Shown: positions 17,979 to 27,279, numbered from the stretch's first letter. The stretch is DNA of 64,000 nucleotides from CBDCUQ01 sp965222835 (GCA_965222835.1 CBDCUQ010000003.1:186001-250000), one strand, 5' to 3'. Numbers and translations: made by a program. The notes: generated by a model from the sequence alone, not told the origin.

Positions 17979-19160
17979 ATGACAGACGCTCAAAAAAAGA
18001 CCGATAGATCAATAACTAAAGCTCAGCCTCCCGTTGGAGAGGCAAACCAACGTCACCTCACACGACAACATCCCGCGGCGGCTGGTCCCAATGCAGTGTC
18101 GGCTCCGGACCCTGGGCCGACTCCGCCGGAACCCGTCAATATTTCCTGCACCCGTGGCCTAGCCGACTGGCTGCTTGGGAATAACGTCAGTCTTGCCTTC
18201 ACGTCCTATCAGACAGGCCGCCTTTATCTCGTCGGCGTCGATGACAAGAAAAGGGTCGCTTTTCATGAGCGGTTTCTGGCCCGCGCAATGGGGCTCTGGG
18301 CCGACCCACAGCGTATCGTAATGTCGACCATTTTTCAGGTCTGGCGCTTCGAGAATGTGCTGGGCGGACCAAGAGGCACGGGGCCGGACCGTCATTTCAT
18401 TCCGCGGGTGGCGCACACGACAGGCGATCTCGACATCCACGATATCGCGGTCATGGGCGATGGTCGCATTGTCTTCGTCAACACGCTCTATTCGTGCCTC
18501 TCCACGTTGAGCCCCACGCACGCCTTCCGGGTGCACTGGAAGCCGCCCTTTATTTCGAAACTTGCCGCAGAAGACCGGTGCCACCTGAATGGTTTGGCGC
18601 TGAAGGACGGCATGCCTGCCTTTGTGACCGCGACAAGCCGCAGTGACATCGTCAATGGCTGGCGCGAGCGGCGCGCGGAAGGCGGTGTCGTTATCGATGT
18701 CAACCGCAATGCCATCGTCACCGAGAAGCTGTCGATGCCGCACTCGCCGCGTTGGTATGCCGACCGTCTCTGGGTGCTGAACTCTGGAACCGGGCATCTC
18801 GGAACCGTTGATGTTGCAAGCGGCACTTTCGAGTCGCACGCGTTTTGTCCCGGGTTCTTGCGCGGCCTGGCTTTTCACAACGGTCATGCTGTTATCGGCT
18901 TGTCTTTGCCGCGCGACGGTTCGTTCTCCGGGCTTCAACTCGATGACGAACTTAAGAAGCGAGATGCGGAGCCATGGTGCGGCGTGCAGATTGTCAATCT
19001 CAACTCCGGCGACATAGTTGAGTGGATCAAATTGGAAGGCGGCGTCAGCGAACTATTCGATGTTGCCGTGCTTCCCGGCGTGCGCTGGCCCGTCGCCACT
19101 GGCTTTCTCAATGAGGAAATACATAAGCAATACACATTTGAGGTTATGGACGGGTTTTAA
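17979..19160 (+). CDS. TIGR03032/DUF4915-family protein
   Basis: 393 residues from the ATG at 17979; the frame is open further left, but the leader there looks non-coding. After a polar N-terminus, conserved family blocks appear: 'SCTRGLADWLLGNNVSLAFT', 'GLWADPQRIVMST', 'TGDLDIHDIAV', 'MPHSPRWYADRLWVLNSGTG' and 'GFLRGLAFHNGHAVIGLS'. The pattern suggests a beta-propeller-like, cytoplasmic protein. Members often sit near large surface proteins or TPR glycosyltransferases; here the neighbour is an autotransporter with a divergent start. The biochemical function is unknown. Confidence 0.8.
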   Translation: MTDAQKKTDRSITKAQPPVGEANQRHLTRQHPAAAGPNAVSAPDPGPTPPEPVNISCTRGLADWLLGNNVSLAFTSYQTGRLYLVGVDDKKRVAFHERFLARAMGLWADPQRIVMSTIFQVWRFENVLGGPRGTGPDRHFIPRVAHTTGDLDIHDIAVMGDGRIVFVNTLYSCLSTLSPTHAFRVHWKPPFISKLAAEDRCHLNGLALKDGMPAFVTATSRSDIVNGWRERRAEGGVVIDVNRNAIVTEKLSMPHSPRWYADRLWVLNSGTGHLGTVDVASGTFESHAFCPGFLRGLAFHNGHAVIGLSLPRDGSFSGLQLDDELKKRDAEPWCGVQIVNLNSGDIVEWIKLEGGVSELFDVAVLPGVRWPVATGFLNEEIHKQYTFEVMDGF

Positions 19161-19291
19161 TCCGGATCCCGGAGAATAGCGGACGTGATGGCTGAGATGC
19201 GCGATGTCTGGGTTGGGGCCAGTTGCTGACGCTGTCATGGCGGGAACCCCGGAACGTGAGCGCACGCCTCGGCTGGCATGCCTCGAATCGC

Positions 19292-21391
19292 TCACCTTCC
19301 TAACACCGTTTGGAGGCCGCTATTCAGATGCACGAAGTGTGCCGACGAACTCGTCAGCCGGACAATGCGATAGGTCAGCCTTTCACCGTCGTTCCAGTTA
19401 ACTTGTACGGTCCGCTCGTCGAGTATGCGCCAATGACCGCGAAATTCTTTATCCTGTGTTGTGGCTGACCAGGAGCGGACCGTACCGGCCGACCCACTCG
19501 ACCCCATAGATACATCGAGGATGCGAAAGCCACGCTTAGGCGAATGCCATTTGTTCTTTCCCTTATGCTTGAACTGCTTGAGATGCCAGCGCCCGGCAAG
19601 TTTGAGCTTTGGTTCGCGACTCTCAGGTGCTGGTTTCTGCAGTTTGTTCCTACAGACTTTGTATTGAGATTTGAGATCTGCCACCATTGCCTGAACAATC
19701 GGGTGCTGATCAGCTTTCATCCCGTTATACAGCTGCTTTAGACGAGTCATGTCACACGTCCTGCCGGCCGTCTTCAGGTTTTCCATATCAGCCTGCCAAC
19801 TGGTGATCTGTGTGCGCAAGTTGCGGCCGGTCATGAAAACGTCGTCGAAACAGCCTTGCACTTCCCGGCGGTTCGCCGCAGACATCAGCCGGCCGGCGTA
19901 GTGGTGCATGCCGCCCAGGTCCTTTTTCTTTTCCGCGCTCAGGTAGAGCCGCTCCAGCTTCTCGAATTCGCGTTTTGCGGCTTCGAGTGCTTCAGCGCGT
20001 TCTTTGAGTTTTGTGTGAACGGCAGCGACCTCACTTTTGGTCAATACGGCCGCCAGAGTGTTTGCCGCGCCTTTGACGGCAGTAACATCGCATGATTTGA
20101 GCGTCCCACGTGCTGTGTTTAAAAACCGCTCGGCGGCCGCATCCACCAACCGTTCAGCGGCTGCGATCTTACCCAACGCTTGGGGACAGCCGATCGATGT
20201 CTCGCGTGCACGCATGATGTCGAGGCGCAAACGCGCCATCGATGTTCCCGTGAGCCGTCCTTGAACCCTGGCCAACGCCTGATCGGCTTTTTCAATGGCC
20301 AGCGCACAGTCACGGTCGGCCGATTCAAGCATCACCTGCGTCGGTTCAGCTGGACCTGACTTCGCGCGCCCAAAGCCGGAGACGATATTTGCCGCTGCGT
20401 CAAGCACTGGCAGAATGTCGGGGCCCAGATTCTCTGCCACCAGCTTGGATGCTTCTTCAGCACCTTCCATCTCCTGGAGGATTGCCGCACTAGCATCCAG
20501 TTGTCCTGTCACGACACGCACGATATTGAAAAAGGGTTCACCTGCCTGCCAGCTGTCCTGCCGGCGCCTTTGGTAATCGGCATATGGGATCTCGCGTAGC
20601 TGGCGCCGCTCCTTCCCGTCCAACATGTGAGCGGTATGGCTGGACATCAGTGTGTCCTTAAAACCGTCGGTTGGCTGCCCTTTCGTTACTTCTATCACCC
20701 GTCCCGGCAAATGTGATTGCCCGCCGTATTCCGATACGATGTCGTGGGCCGGTGCCAAGGTGCCGGGCGTCGGTTGGCTCCGGCCGACGTAGATCGTAAC
20801 GGGGGGCTGCACTTTGCTTCGTGCAAAGCGGTGGGTGTGGTGCCTGCCAATGGCAGGCGCATTGAAGAACACACCTTCGCGTACCGCGCCGGCATGTTCG
20901 CTCAAATACCTTTGGCCAAGGGCAGCTCCCAGGCTGTGCCCTGTCACTGTCGCGTCGGGATACTTCCGCGCCCATTCCTCCAACTTGGTTTTGTTCGCAT
21001 TGTACTGCGATGAGCCCGTGTCGCCGATGATATCGAGGTCGGCGATGACGTCAGTCTGGCCATCGGTATCGGACGGCCACGTGCCTCGGAATGCGATGAT
21101 CTTGTGTCCGTCGGACTTTCGCTCGAAGACCATCGCTTGGAAACCGGTGTTGGGGTCGTCGTGCGCGTCTTCGAGCTTCAACCCATGACCTTCTGCAGAT
21201 TGGAGAAGAGCCTCGTCTTTGGCGAGCGGCCCACTGCCCTTCGCGGTCGCACCGACATAGGCCGTGTCCCGCGCAATCTGCTCGATGTCCGCGTGATGGG
21301 ATGGCGGGGTATAAGTCTGGGCGGCGGCCAAACCAGAGACAAAAGCATCGCAGAGAAAGACGAGCGCAGCACAATGAAGTCCAAGCGTCAT
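19292..21391 (-). CDS. Secreted class 3 lipase-like alpha/beta hydrolase with helical middle and C-terminal beta domain
   Basis: About 699 residues from the ATG at 21391, which gives a signal peptide (MTLGLHCAALVFL...GLAAAQTY); an in-frame ATG at 21604 would add 71 residues with no export signal at its front. The N-terminal domain carries 'KIIAFRGTWPSDTDGQTDVI' and the nucleophile elbow 'VTGHSLGAALGQRY', as in class 3 lipases. The middle (about 330-590) is alpha-helical with scattered Cys, and the last ~100 residues ('AGRWHLKQFKHKGKNKWHS' to 'LQTVLGR') look like a small beta-barrel. Substrate unknown. Exported, alone in its strand block. Confidence 0.75.
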   Translation of the reverse strand: MTLGLHCAALVFLCDAFVSGLAAAQTYTPPSHHADIEQIARDTAYVGATAKGSGPLAKDEALLQSAEGHGLKLEDAHDDPNTGFQAMVFERKSDGHKIIAFRGTWPSDTDGQTDVIADLDIIGDTGSSQYNANKTKLEEWARKYPDATVTGHSLGAALGQRYLSEHAGAVREGVFFNAPAIGRHHTHRFARSKVQPPVTIYVGRSQPTPGTLAPAHDIVSEYGGQSHLPGRVIEVTKGQPTDGFKDTLMSSHTAHMLDGKERRQLREIPYADYQRRRQDSWQAGEPFFNIVRVVTGQLDASAAILQEMEGAEEASKLVAENLGPDILPVLDAAANIVSGFGRAKSGPAEPTQVMLESADRDCALAIEKADQALARVQGRLTGTSMARLRLDIMRARETSIGCPQALGKIAAAERLVDAAAERFLNTARGTLKSCDVTAVKGAANTLAAVLTKSEVAAVHTKLKERAEALEAAKREFEKLERLYLSAEKKKDLGGMHHYAGRLMSAANRREVQGCFDDVFMTGRNLRTQITSWQADMENLKTAGRTCDMTRLKQLYNGMKADQHPIVQAMVADLKSQYKVCRNKLQKPAPESREPKLKLAGRWHLKQFKHKGKNKWHSPKRGFRILDVSMGSSGSAGTVRSWSATTQDKEFRGHWRILDERTVQVNWNDGERLTYRIVRLTSSSAHFVHLNSGLQTVLGR

Positions 21392-21734
21392 CCTGCTAGG
21401 TGCTGGAAAATAAATTGCTGCCAGATGGCCCAATGCAGAAGTGGGTCCCGTACGATTTTGGACCAAGTTGTGACCTCCTGAGCAATGATTGAGCCGTACA
21501 CACGCACACACTGACGCGCCGCTGATAGTCTTGCAACAACCAGTCTGCGACACCAAAGGGGAGGTATTCAACCCGCGGAAATTATCCTTGATGTATACGC
21601 TCATGAGGGCAGCCAGCTCCTAGCCTGTAGAGTTCCCGCCCTCATCTCAATAGAGAGGTGTCAAAAAGACTTTCGTCCGCTTTGGGTCAGTAGCGGGCTT
21701 CGATGCTGTGTCCGGCTGACGGATGCTTTATCCC

Positions 21735-22058
21735 CGACAGCGGACGGAAGTGCTGCGGCGCGAGGACGGAAACATGGTATGTGCGTCTCGACCCTTACCA
21801 CTTGGTAAATCCATCGTTCGCGACGGAAAACACTTGATGATTTGTGCTCACGGAGCCTGTTTGCGCTCAAAGTGCGCTCAAGTCCAAAAACCATTTTATT
21901 GAAATCAAACGGCAAATCGTAAGTGCAAACTTGGCTACGCCCCAAATAGAAACCGGGGTTCTACGAGGAACCACGGGGGGTTTCAAGGTCCCTATCATGG
22001 GACCTGGCGGGTGAACAGTGTAGGAACAAAGGGTGCTTTCGCCCAAGTTGCGCCCAAG
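21735..22058. repeat. tRNA-Gln junction 3: both arm-site pairs, tRNA fragment and promoter copy
   Basis: The left flank 21735-21845 matches 12828-12945. Left arm sites are TTGCGCTCAA (21861-21870) and GTGCGCTCAA (21872-21881). The core TTGGCTACGCCCCA at 21931-21944 is identical to the 5' 14 nt of the tRNA gene (7168-7181). A minus-strand promoter copy follows: TTGAAA (21981-21986)/17 bp/TAGAAC (21958-21963). Right arm sites of the CGCCCAAG type lie near 22037-22058. The remaining gap to 22325 repeats blocks seen after the tRNA and after 32.5 kb, and I see no gene in it. Confidence 0.7.
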
Positions 22059-22325
22059 TCGATTTGGGCGCAAACTCCGCAATCTGCACCCAACATGTTC
22101 CAGCCCGTGCCAAAATCGCGGCTTGGCCCAATCTATCATCCATCAGGACTGATGGAACAAGTTGAGTGGATTTCGGACCTGGGAGAATCCGGCTCATCGC
22201 AAGTGCGAGAGGGATCACGATCAGATGACGCAACAGTCAGGCGCCTGAGTAGGTCATTGGTGAGACTCGCCGGCATGACCGCAGCAAAGGCTCTTTACCT
22301 CTGACAGCAGCTCAGCCCGCGCGCT

Positions 22326-23117
22326 CTACCATGTTGGCCCTGTCAATGGGTTGTTTGCCGGCGCCTTAAGCTCGCCACTGCATAGACAGCCTGCTTCAGC
22401 GTTCTCGCGCTTTTCGATTTCCTCGCGACTTGGCCGCGGCTCGCCCGTCACTTCGCTCAAAACATCGCGCAATTCATCGAGATACACCGCTGTCAAGAGA
22501 CACAACACCGCAAAGAATTCAATCTTGCCGTGTCTCGATACCTGCGCGGCGAAGTCCTTAATCCAGCGCAACAGGTGCTCGTCGAGGAACGTAGCGGACT
22601 CTTTGTCCCAGTCTTCACTCTTCCCCTCGAGAAACAAATGCGCGAGGAACTTCAACTCAGTCACCAGATGATCATCGCTTCGGTTGGCCCAGTCGACGAC
22701 CGTGAGACCATGTTGCCGATAGAGGTCGCGAACCTTGAACATCGGCTGCTGGCGCACAAGGTGATCCTCGTCGAGCCATACCGACTCCATGGGTGCTGCG
22801 CGCGCGCCATGGGTAAGGTAGATGTGCGCATAGTCGGCTGCCAGATCATCAAGGAGTTGTTGGCCGGGTGTTTCGGGCAATTTCTCTATGACTTGAGACA
22901 TCACGTCCATGACGCCGCGAGCCTCTTTCGAGCGCAGACGCAGAGCCAAGTTTGTCGGAAAACCGACCTGCTTGAGCCCGGCGAGCGTTGTGGCATCCGG
23001 CTCCGCGTCGTGTAGTGTGGCGAGCGTATTAAGGTCATCGCCAATTCCATCCCTGAAGTCCCGAAGCAGGCGATCTGCCGCTGTCCTCGCCTGCTTCGCG
23101 GTGCTGCGCGTACTCAT
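22326..23117 (-). CDS. TorD/DmsD-family molybdoenzyme chaperone
   Basis: 263 residues, cytoplasmic and helical, with ribosome-binding sequence GAGGAGG before the ATG at 23117. The family signature region is present: 'DDLAADYAHIYLTHG' and a later 'EDHLVRQQPMFKVRDLYRQ' and 'RSDDHLVTELKFLAHLFL'. TorD-type chaperones bind the Tat signal and assist cofactor loading of DMSO-reductase-family enzymes, so the client is almost certainly the molybdoenzyme two genes upstream. It is clearly diverged from the equivalent chaperone at 61.0-61.8 kb. A Cys pair near the C-terminus ('GCLC') is unusual. Confidence 0.88.
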   Translation of the reverse strand: MSTRSTAKQARTAADRLLRDFRDGIGDDLNTLATLHDAEPDATTLAGLKQVGFPTNLALRLRSKEARGVMDVMSQVIEKLPETPGQQLLDDLAADYAHIYLTHGARAAPMESVWLDEDHLVRQQPMFKVRDLYRQHGLTVVDWANRSDDHLVTELKFLAHLFLEGKSEDWDKESATFLDEHLLRWIKDFAAQVSRHGKIEFFAVLCLLTAVYLDELRDVLSEVTGEPRPSREEIEKRENAEAGCLCSGELKAPANNPLTGPTW

Positions 23118-23169
23118 TTCACGCCTCCTCGCGGCGGTGGCTGCACTGCAAACGTGCTACAATCTTCGG

Positions 23170-23835
23170 TCACTTCAGTGTGCCTTTGCTGTGCGCGACG
23201 AACGCAATCGACGGGTTTGTCAGCTCGGGATCGGCCATGTTCTTCACCTGGCGCACAACATTCTCACCTTCGTGCCGTGCGGTTGTGGCATGGGTTCCAT
23301 CGATGAGCTTGTCGATCGGGCCGATATCCAGAACGCGCATCATGCAGGCCATCACGCAGTAGGGTTTGCGGCCAGCATCAATCTCGTCGACACACAAATT
23401 GCACTTGGAGACGATGTTCTGCTCCGGGATGTACTGGGGGGCGCCGAATGGACAGGCGGCCTCGCAGCGTCTGCAGCCGATGCACAGTGAAGAATCAATG
23501 TCGACAATGCCGTCATTCTTGCGCTTGTAGATTGCGCCTGTCGGGCAGGTCGGGAGGCAGGCGGGCTCTGAACAATGATTGCACGACATATTGACTTTGT
23601 ACGCATAGACATCGGGATACGTCCCGCCCTCCACGTACATGACGCGGCGAAAACGTGGACCCGGTGGCAGGCCGTTCTTGTCCTTGCACGCAATCTCGCA
23701 AGCGCGGCACCCGATGCAGTCGACGTTGTGATGGATGAAGCCCAGCTGCATGTCCGGGACTACCGGCACGTAGACCTCACGCTTCACACGCTTGATCGCA
23801 TCCTTGAGCTTCGCTTTGTCCTTGGGTTCGGCCAT
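23170..23835 (-). CDS. Four-[4Fe-4S] ferredoxin subunit of molybdoenzyme (DmsB/NrfC-like)
   Basis: 221 residues with sixteen Cys in four ferredoxin-type groups: 'CIGCRACEIACKD', 'CNHCSEPACLPTCP', 'CIGCRRCEAACP' and 'CNLCVDEIDAGRKPYCVMAC'. This is the electron-transfer subunit that passes electrons between the molybdenum subunit and a cytochrome or quinone partner. It has no signal peptide of its own, so it is expected to be co-exported with the Tat-bearing large subunit that starts upstream (19 bp gap). The gene is nearly identical to the copy at 61.8-62.5 kb, far more so than its neighbours. Confidence 0.93.
   Translation of the reverse strand: MAEPKDKAKLKDAIKRVKREVYVPVVPDMQLGFIHHNVDCIGCRACEIACKDKNGLPPGPRFRRVMYVEGGTYPDVYAYKVNMSCNHCSEPACLPTCPTGAIYKRKNDGIVDIDSSLCIGCRRCEAACPFGAPQYIPEQNIVSKCNLCVDEIDAGRKPYCVMACMMRVLDIGPIDKLIDGTHATTARHEGENVVRQVKNMADPELTNPSIAFVAHSKGTLK
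23280..23514 (-). repeat. Identical tract shared with 61912-62146
   Basis: By eye, 235 bp of the ferredoxin subunit gene are identical to the second copy (offset 38632 bp), with only scattered mismatches in most of the rest of the gene. Identity falls away at both gene ends and in the adjoining chaperone and large-subunit genes. Confidence 0.85.
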
Positions 23836-23853
23836 TGTCCGATCCTCTCCACG

Positions 23854-26397
23854 TTAGAAATCGCGCCGAAAAACGTGAGCCCGCGACGTGGCGAGCTTGT
23901 CCCATCCAGGCCGGTGCGCCTCATCCGTTTTCTTCATTGCAACGAGGAGCGTATTGTAGGCGAATGCGCCGCTTGGGCTCGGTTCATCGAGCGTCAGGAA
24001 GTCGGGATTGCCAGCCCGATCAACTCCATCCTTGTCGCGGTCCATCCACGCGCCCTCGTAGAGTACGACCACACCGGGCATCAGCCGCTCTGTCACATAG
24101 GCCGGTACGATCACAGCTCCACGATCGTTCCAGATGTACACATTATCACCGGTCTTGATGCCGAGCTTGGCCGCATCGGCGGCATTGATCGTGACTTCCT
24201 GTTCGTAGGTCTCCCTAAGCCAGGGGATATTGTTGAAGATAGAGTGCGTGCGCCATCGCGGATGGGGCGTTACCATCTGGAATGGATAGGTCTCCACCTT
24301 GGCATCCGAACGCGACTCCCAAGGCTCGATCCACTTGGGAATGTAAGGTATCGGATAACCGAACTGCGTCTGGCGGAAATCAGGAATGCTTGAGAGCTTT
24401 AAGGAGAAGATCTCAATCTTTCCTGACGGTGTCTGAAACGGTTTGCCCTTTTCGATATTGTCCTGGAAAGCGACGTGCGGACGGTCGAGCTTGAACTTGT
24501 AAACACCGCGCTTCTTGAACTCCTCCCAGCTCATGCTGACATGCTGGTGGCCCATAACCTGCTGATGCCACCACATTGAAAGATAGGCCTCGTCCACGGC
24601 ATCGTTATCATAGAAGTAGTCGCGATGGGCCCGTGGATTCATGATGTGCCCGAAGCCAAGCCTGAAGCCCAGCTCGGTAAAGATCTGCCAATCCGTCTTG
24701 GACTCACCGAGCGGCTCGATAACCTTGGGCCGGTGGATGTAGTAGTGGCCCTTGTACCAGGGAAGAGCCACATCGTGGCGTTCGAAGTGCGTTGCAACGG
24801 GCAACAGAACATCGGCCCAGATGCCCGATGGTGTAATGGTTGAGTCCTGGCAGACGACGAAGTCGAGTTTCTTGATGGCCTCGATCTGCTTGTTGATGTT
24901 GGTGAGCTGATTGAGCCAGTCTGATCCCTGCCACCAGATTGCACGGATGTTGGGAATAGTGGTGCTCGTAGGGACGTGCCCTTCCGGCCACAACCCGATT
25001 TCCTCGCCTTTGACATTGGGATAATTCAAAACGCAGTGCGCCCAGCGGTCCGACTTGATCGCCGCGGCATGCACGTTTCTGAATTGATCGACGGGACCGG
25101 CAGTGGCTGCCGCGTGCCATGCCTTGCCGACGCCTTCCGAGCTTCCGCCAAGTTTGCCGACGTTGCCGGTCATCGACTGCAGAGCCGCCGCCATACGGCT
25201 GTACTGCTCACCGTATGCGCACCGTCCAGGCGCCCAGCTGGCCTTCAGCGCAGCCGGTTTGGTTGTTGCGTACATAAACGCCAGTTTTTTGATGTCCTCC
25301 GTCGGCACGCCGCAGATTTCGGCTGCCCACTCAGGCGTCTTAGGCTGGCCGTCGTAGGTGCCTAGAATGTAATCCTTGAAATTCTCCATGTGCTTGGCTT
25401 GCGGCGGCATCGTGCCGAGGTCCATGCCCAGGCAGAACCTGTCGATGAAAGCCTGATCATGAAGGTTGTTGACGAAGATGTAGTGGGCCATCCCCGCCAT
25501 CATTGCTGCATCCGTATTGGGGCGGATTGGTATCCACCAAGCATCATATGAGGCTGCGGAATCTGTATATTGAGGATCAACGCAGACAAACTTGCAGCCG
25601 CGCTGTTTGGCCAGCCGCAGGTAATAGAACGTATTGCCGCCATGGAACGTGTAGGCCGGGTTCCAGCCCCACATGATCATCAGCTTGGAATGGGCGAACG
25701 TGTCATCCTCGTTGCCGTCTTCGATGGTGCCGAAGGTGGTCAGCGATGAAAACGTCGTGCCTTGGTAGGAGGGAACCGACCAGGATGTGGTGCGGCAGCC
25801 GAAGATGCCGAGGAACCTGCCCAAGAGCCCTTCGATCTGATCCGACTTGTGCAGGACGCCCCAGGATGCGCCGGCGTAGCTCTGGTCGAGAATTGCCGCC
25901 GGACCATATTTGGCCTTCAGCTCAATCATACGCTCCGCTATCAAATCGAGAGCGGCATCCCATGATGCGCGCTTGAACTTTCCTTCGCCGCGTTCGCCGA
26001 CCCTGACCATGGGATGAAGCAGACGCTCTGGTGAATACAGACGCGACCGGTAGGAGCGCCCGCGCAGGCAGGCACGCATCTGAGGTTCCGCTTCGGTGTC
26101 CTTACCAAAGTGACCATCGGCCTGAAAGCGACCGTCATCGGTGGAGAGGCGAACAATGACGTCGCCTTTTTTGTGCGCAACCAGCATGTGTCGTGAGCCA
26201 CAATTGTGAGCGCAGCTCGTGACCACGGTGGTCAGATCGTCATCGCGCGGATAGGGCTCAAAGGCGAAGGCCTTTGCTTCGCGCCGTGGCACGGAAATAC
26301 CCGCAATCCCGGTCGCAGCGCCCGCTGTTGTTGCCTTCAAGAAACTGCGACGATCCATGTTGAGTGCGTCGTGCAGCGCTTGTGGGTTACGGATCAT
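23854..26397 (-). CDS. DMSO-reductase-family molybdopterin oxidoreductase, large subunit (DmsA-like)
   Basis: 847 residues from the ATG at 26397 (AAGGA ribosome-binding site; a TTG at 26412 is also in frame). A twin-arginine signal lies at residues 15-21 (DRRSFLK), so the enzyme is periplasmic. The FS0 iron-sulfur site reads C62-x3-C66-x3-H70 ... C110; the third ligand, Cys in DmsA, is His here. 'ACLRGRSYR' after it matches the DmsA/BisC class. The bis-MGD binding blocks are present ('IIMWGWNPAYT', 'CVDPQYTDSAASYDAWWIPI', 'GSDWLNQLTN'). The C-terminal 'LDEPSPSGAFAYNTLLV' is typical of the family. Substrate not deducible: S-/N-oxides or other oxyanions, or a dehydrogenase running the other way. 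Confidence 0.88.
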   Translation of the reverse strand: MIRNPQALHDALNMDRRSFLKATTAGAATGIAGISVPRREAKAFAFEPYPRDDDLTTVVTSCAHNCGSRHMLVAHKKGDVIVRLSTDDGRFQADGHFGKDTEAEPQMRACLRGRSYRSRLYSPERLLHPMVRVGERGEGKFKRASWDAALDLIAERMIELKAKYGPAAILDQSYAGASWGVLHKSDQIEGLLGRFLGIFGCRTTSWSVPSYQGTTFSSLTTFGTIEDGNEDDTFAHSKLMIMWGWNPAYTFHGGNTFYYLRLAKQRGCKFVCVDPQYTDSAASYDAWWIPIRPNTDAAMMAGMAHYIFVNNLHDQAFIDRFCLGMDLGTMPPQAKHMENFKDYILGTYDGQPKTPEWAAEICGVPTEDIKKLAFMYATTKPAALKASWAPGRCAYGEQYSRMAAALQSMTGNVGKLGGSSEGVGKAWHAAATAGPVDQFRNVHAAAIKSDRWAHCVLNYPNVKGEEIGLWPEGHVPTSTTIPNIRAIWWQGSDWLNQLTNINKQIEAIKKLDFVVCQDSTITPSGIWADVLLPVATHFERHDVALPWYKGHYYIHRPKVIEPLGESKTDWQIFTELGFRLGFGHIMNPRAHRDYFYDNDAVDEAYLSMWWHQQVMGHQHVSMSWEEFKKRGVYKFKLDRPHVAFQDNIEKGKPFQTPSGKIEIFSLKLSSIPDFRQTQFGYPIPYIPKWIEPWESRSDAKVETYPFQMVTPHPRWRTHSIFNNIPWLRETYEQEVTINAADAAKLGIKTGDNVYIWNDRGAVIVPAYVTERLMPGVVVLYEGAWMDRDKDGVDRAGNPDFLTLDEPSPSGAFAYNTLLVAMKKTDEAHRPGWDKLATSRAHVFRRDF

Positions 26398-26430
26398 GGC
26401 TCTATCCTTCAAACTGCTTTGTGCGGACCG

Positions 26431-27279
26431 TTATTTGTTGCCCTTGGTTCGGTAGCGGGCCTCCGACTGTGTCGGCCGGTCTTTGGCCCAGTCCGGCACT
26501 TCCTCGCCCATGTCCGGCCAGGGCGTGCGCGGGTACGGGTACGAATTTTTGTACCAGGCCCTGCCTCCGTGACACCCAAAGCAGACGTCGGAACCCTCTT
26601 TCGCCTGCTCCTCAATTTTGGCACCGTTCAAATAAGTCACTTGGTGACGGTTGGTTCGGAAGGCTGTCTTGTGGCATGCGTCAAGGCATCCGTTCTTGAC
26701 GTTCTCGTCCTCAAAGCTCTCACGGGTTTCGTGCCATGGCCCTGGCAAGCCCATAATCTCGTGAGGAAAGCTTCCGTGACAGCGAAGACAGGTTTGAGTC
26801 GGATCAACGACCTTGCGCAGTGTGTATTGGGCGTTGGTCGATGAGCTGCCGGTAGCCGAGGTTCCCGGAGCCTCATCCCGCGGGTCATGCCCTCGGTGAC
26901 AGAAATTGCAGTTGAGGTTCATGACCTGCTTGGCAAATGCTGACTGCAAATGCCGGTAATGGAAGCTTTGCTGTGCACCCTCATAAGTTCCAAGCGTTTG
27001 ATACCAAGCCGCCGACTTGGAACTTTCAACGCCTGCAGGTGACGCCTTGCGGGGCGTGTGCTCCAACACCTCCTGGTGGCATACGAGGCATTGTTCATTC
27101 GTTGCCGTGTCGATTGCCGGGGCAAAATGCAGCGGGTTCCACACAGCAGCATCGTAGCTGCTGGCACCTGCAGATTTCTCAGGTGTCTCGGGCGACATAC
27201 TCAAACCTTGGAAGGCGCCGCCAACCAGAATGACGCTAGCACCTGCGAGGCTCGCAATCCAAAGGCAGTTGAACCTCAT
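26431..27279 (-). CDS. Multiheme c-type cytochrome (four CxxCH plus one CX3CH)
   Basis: 283 residues; the ATG at 27279 has AGGAGG 6 bp upstream, better than the GTG at 27294. The N-terminal hydrophobic segment (residues 5-25) is a signal peptide or anchor. Heme motifs: C64LVCH, C124NFCH, C164LRCH and C233FGCH, plus C198LDACH, which has three residues between the Cys instead of two. Many extra His could be distal ligands. It begins 33 bp upstream of the molybdoenzyme start codon, in the same direction, and probably replaces the membrane DmsC-type subunit as electron partner in the periplasm. Confidence 0.88.
   Translation of the reverse strand: MRFNCLWIASLAGASVILVGGAFQGLSMSPETPEKSAGASSYDAAVWNPLHFAPAIDTATNEQCLVCHQEVLEHTPRKASPAGVESSKSAAWYQTLGTYEGAQQSFHYRHLQSAFAKQVMNLNCNFCHRGHDPRDEAPGTSATGSSSTNAQYTLRKVVDPTQTCLRCHGSFPHEIMGLPGPWHETRESFEDENVKNGCLDACHKTAFRTNRHQVTYLNGAKIEEQAKEGSDVCFGCHGGRAWYKNSYPYPRTPWPDMGEEVPDWAKDRPTQSEARYRTKGNK

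Noticed and set aside
18159..18938. 259-codon minus-strand frame opposite the TIGR03032-type gene
   Set aside because: The plus strand carries the conserved family motifs; the antisense frame is compositionally biased and unrecognised.
21931..21944. Additional tRNA genes at 13.04, 21.94 and 32.41 kb
   Set aside because: Only the first 11-14 nt of the tRNA are present; anticodon and T arms are missing.
22011..22304. 97-codon plus frame after junction 3 as an integrase remnant
   Set aside because: No recombinase motifs (Arg-His-Arg-Tyr) could be found; it only reads through the repeated arm sites.
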